A DNA stretch of 11,622 nucleotides from Deltaproteobacteria bacterium (GTDB lineage Bacteria; Desulfobacterota; DSM-4660; Desulfatiglandales; B25-G16): the NCBI GenBank assembly GCA_019308645.1, contig JAFDHR010000039.1, positions 1 through 11,622 on the forward strand, given 5' to 3'. Below are positions 9,795 through 11,622 of the stretch, piece by piece. The notes under the pieces were generated by a model. It searched no databases. It saw nothing but the letters and a program-made list of their open reading frames with translations, and had not been told where the DNA came from. A program made the translations under genes and the position numbers. Numbering within the stretch: the stretch's first letter is position 1; every line of letters starts with the position of its first letter.

Positions 9795-9962
9795 ATGATT
9801 GATATTCCAATTTCAAAAACCCTAAACAATAAAATAGAGGAATTCATCCAAGACGATTTCATAAAGCGAGAGTTCTGTTATAAATCAGTCCAGAACTTTG
9901 TAATATCAGCAATTGAAGGGGCAATTGAAGCAGAACGAGATATAGCCTTAATGGGAGACTAA
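9795..9962 (+). CDS. 55-aa RHH-like protein (short gene)
   Basis: The ATG at 9795 is four bases after the previous stop, with GGTG about ten bases upstream overlapping that gene's end. Residues 2-8 (IDIPISK) fit the strand, LNNKIEEFIQDDF helix A, and YKSVQNFVISAIEGAIEAER helix B of a ribbon-helix-helix. The tail is acidic. It is likely a DNA-binding partner or regulator expressed with the 80-aa protein. Confidence 0.75.
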   Translation: MIDIPISKTLNNKIEEFIQDDFIKREFCYKSVQNFVISAIEGAIEAERDIALMGD

Positions 9963-9974
9963 ACCCCCTCTATC

Positions 9975-9996
9975 TCTTTTCTTTTTTTATTTTTTC
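9975..9996 (+). terminator. T-rich terminator of the plus-strand pair
   Basis: Just after the stop at 9962 the plus strand reads CTCTTTTCTTTTTTTATTTTTT-like sequence in two blocks, a strong T tract of the archaeal type. It separates this operon from the converging end of the structural operon. Confidence 0.6.
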
Positions 9997-10004
9997 TAGA
10001 AAGC

Positions 10005-11622
10005 TCATATTTTTATATCACCTAATATTTTTTTAAGAGACGGGATTTTATATTCTTTAAGACTGTATGACTTCATGGATAAACCACCAAGACCGCCTTT
10101 ACTACCACGCCCACCACCACCATGAAGCGGGTAAATAGGTAATCTTAACAATGGAGTTGCTGTGGGTATTGTGCTCCATACATCTGTCGGAGATGACACT
10201 GATGTAGGCACACTTGTCGGAACTGATGTTGGAACTGATGTTGGAACATTAATGGGTACTTCATCGGGAATAGTGTCTGGAACGATGTCAGGAACAATAT
10301 CAGGGACTGTAGTGGGAACCACAATTGGAACTGGAAGGGGAATAGGGATGGGGCTTGGAATGATATTGGGAACGACACTTGGTGACACAACAGGAACGGA
10401 ACTTGGTATGTTAATGATACTTGGCGTATCTGATGGTGTGTATGAGGGGATTACGCTTTTTCCACTGTTTGAAGATGAGGGAGTAGATGCAAGCCCTGTT
10501 ATATCGACTACTGGACCAGGTTCGTATATAGGAACGCCTGATGATGGTCCAAAAGTCTCTCCTTTAATGATGTTGTTTATAGCAGTGTCAGGGCTAAGAT
10601 TCAGACCAGGTGGTGTGAAACCAGCGACTTTGAACTTACCTGATGCAATAGCACCACCGAGAATGTCACCAGGGTACTCATATGGATCTATAATTCGGGC
10701 AACTGTAAGCAATGTTTTAGAGCTGGGGGGTCGGGTAACAGACCATCTTGCTATAGGTGTGCCTATAGCAGTAGCAAATGCCGAACCGAAAAGACCAGAT
10801 CCAATGACACCGCTGGGTATTGGTACGGGGCCAAGATTATATGTGTCCCATACCTTGATCTCTTTATTTTCCATTATTCTCTCTTTTGTATATTCAGCTG
10901 ATCCCTCAAGGAACCCGGCAACAGGTAATGATGTTAACGCTGTCTTGGTGATCCTGCTTGCTTCTGATCCGCCAAACTTCGTAAAAAGTTTAGCACCCAG
11001 TTTCCTACCCAGTATTTCAGAGGAAGATTCAATACCAACTGTACCGATGACGTCACCTATTCCTTCAGCCCAGTTACGCTCAAGGGCCAAGTGCCCCATA
11101 TGAGATGCGTCAAGTTCGCTGAAACCCTTATCTGTATAAAACTCAGTCACATATTTATCCATAGCTCCGCTTTGCTGTATTTGTTTTATCCCTGGTATAT
11201 AAGTACCAATTGTCTGAAAAGCATTATCAATAGATGGCTCACCAATGTCTTCCATATGTTTTCCTTTGGCATACTCGATAGACTTTAGGAACATTGGATC
11301 GCTCATTTTTTCAAAGTCAGATGGTGATGTAAAAAAGGTGCTTGTCTTATGTGTCTCTTTAGCAATTGTTGGTGCAAGTATTGATCCACCTGCCAACGCA
11401 CTCCATTTAAGCCATCCAGCCGCTGTTGCACCAAGCCCTGCTTTGGTAGAAATAACTGCTGCTGCTGGACCCACTGCTGCAATTGTTGTTCCTGTCACAA
11501 AACCTGCTACGCCTACTTTTGTAGCGAACCCTGTTACTTCATCTGCCTTTCTGCCCGCTTTTTCTATTATCTCAGGTGTAGCGGAAACCCTGCTTGTAAT
11601 CAATGTATAATAAGGTAATGAA
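10005..11622 (-). CDS. 3' part of the 677-aa structural-type protein with VP repeats (gene crosses the window ends)
   Basis: The frame enters from the right edge and continues the one starting at ATG 416, giving 677 residues in total; this part holds residues 140-677. Two hydrophobic, Ala/Gly-rich segments at about 173-197 and 203-227 look membrane-inserting, with a third Gly-rich one at about 407-429. Residues 540-615 are Pro/Val/Ser-rich with tetrapeptides such as VPTS and VPDI repeated. A Gly-rich hinge (GGGGRGSKGGLGG, about 640-653) and a basic C-terminus follow (YSLKEYKIPSLKKILG). A membrane part, a rigid Pro-rich stalk and a C-terminal patch suit a virion tip or host-attachment protein. 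That role is inferred from the operon. The family is not recognised. The gene converges with the plus-strand pair. Confidence 0.88.
   Translation of the reverse strand, partial: SLPYYTLITSRVSATPEIIEKAGRKADEVTGFATKVGVAGFVTGTTIAAVGPAAAVISTKAGLGATAAGWLKWSALAGGSILAPTIAKETHKTSTFFTSPSDFEKMSDPMFLKSIEYAKGKHMEDIGEPSIDNAFQTIGTYIPGIKQIQQSGAMDKYVTEFYTDKGFSELDASHMGHLALERNWAEGIGDVIGTVGIESSSEILGRKLGAKLFTKFGGSEASRITKTALTSLPVAGFLEGSAEYTKERIMENKEIKVWDTYNLGPVPIPSGVIGSGLFGSAFATAIGTPIARWSVTRPPSSKTLLTVARIIDPYEYPGDILGGAIASGKFKVAGFTPPGLNLSPDTAINNIIKGETFGPSSGVPIYEPGPVVDITGLASTPSSSNSGKSVIPSYTPSDTPSIINIPSSVPVVSPSVVPNIIPSPIPIPLPVPIVVPTTVPDIVPDIVPDTIPDEVPINVPTSVPTSVPTSVPTSVSSPTDVWSTIPTATPLLRLPIYPLHGGGGRGSKGGLGGLSMKSYSLKEYKIPSLKKILGDIKI

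Noticed and set aside
10162..11103. A 313-codon plus-strand frame rich in GTDVGT repeats
   Set aside because: It is the complement of the VP-repeat gene, whose period-12 repeats keep other frames open. The minus frame joins in frame with the left edge and has a good ribosome site, while this one has none.

Overview
The window is AT-rich and looks archaeal. TATA-like boxes lie about 25 bases upstream of inferred transcript starts. Many genes carry GGTGA/GGAG ribosome binding sites, one looks leaderless, and ribbon-helix-helix (RHH) regulators are abundant. The gene set is that of a small archaeal virus or virus-like plasmid: a primase-polymerase/helicase replicase, a tyrosine integrase with a tRNA-like attachment site, and two short paralogous proteins with two hydrophobic helices that resemble spindle-shaped-virus capsid proteins. 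A euryarchaeal host, perhaps a methanogen or ANME relative, is my inference. No host gene is visible.

The sequence appears to be one complete circle of 11,622 bp, opened inside a gene. The minus-strand frame that starts at 416 and runs off the left edge continues in frame, with no stop, into the minus-strand frame entering from the right edge and ending at 10005. The joined gene is 2034 nt, exactly 678 codons.

Layout on the circle: (1) A structural operon on the minus strand starts near 1840 and encodes the 93-aa capsid-like protein, its 156-aa paralogue with an inserted sequon-rich loop, a 166-aa protein with a calcium-loop head and lysine-rich tail, and the 677-aa membrane/Pro-rich protein that crosses the junction. 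(2) A replication and regulation operon on the minus strand runs from 6947 to 2213: an RHH repressor, three tiny genes including a possible Sm-like one, the 927-aa replicase, then a chain of small, mostly overlapping genes (zinc-binding, RHH, one membrane peptide). (3) A plus-strand RHH gene at 7050 diverges from that operon across an operator region with two CGCC-N6-GGCG sites. (4) A minus-strand integrase (7432-8496) is followed by about 800 bp without genes, holding the tRNA-like att site, two iteron-like arrays and several perfect palindromes; this is the best origin/attP candidate. (5) A divergent promoter at 9443-9547 separates a leaderless RHH gene from a plus-strand pair, an 80-aa unknown and a 55-aa RHH protein, which converge on the end of the structural operon.

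The parts most worth a second look are the in-frame circular closure, the capsid-like paralogue pair, the inverted array of twelve 9-mers buried in the replicase coding sequence, the divergent operator pair, the att/iteron region, and several genes shorter than 60 codons with good ribosome binding sites.
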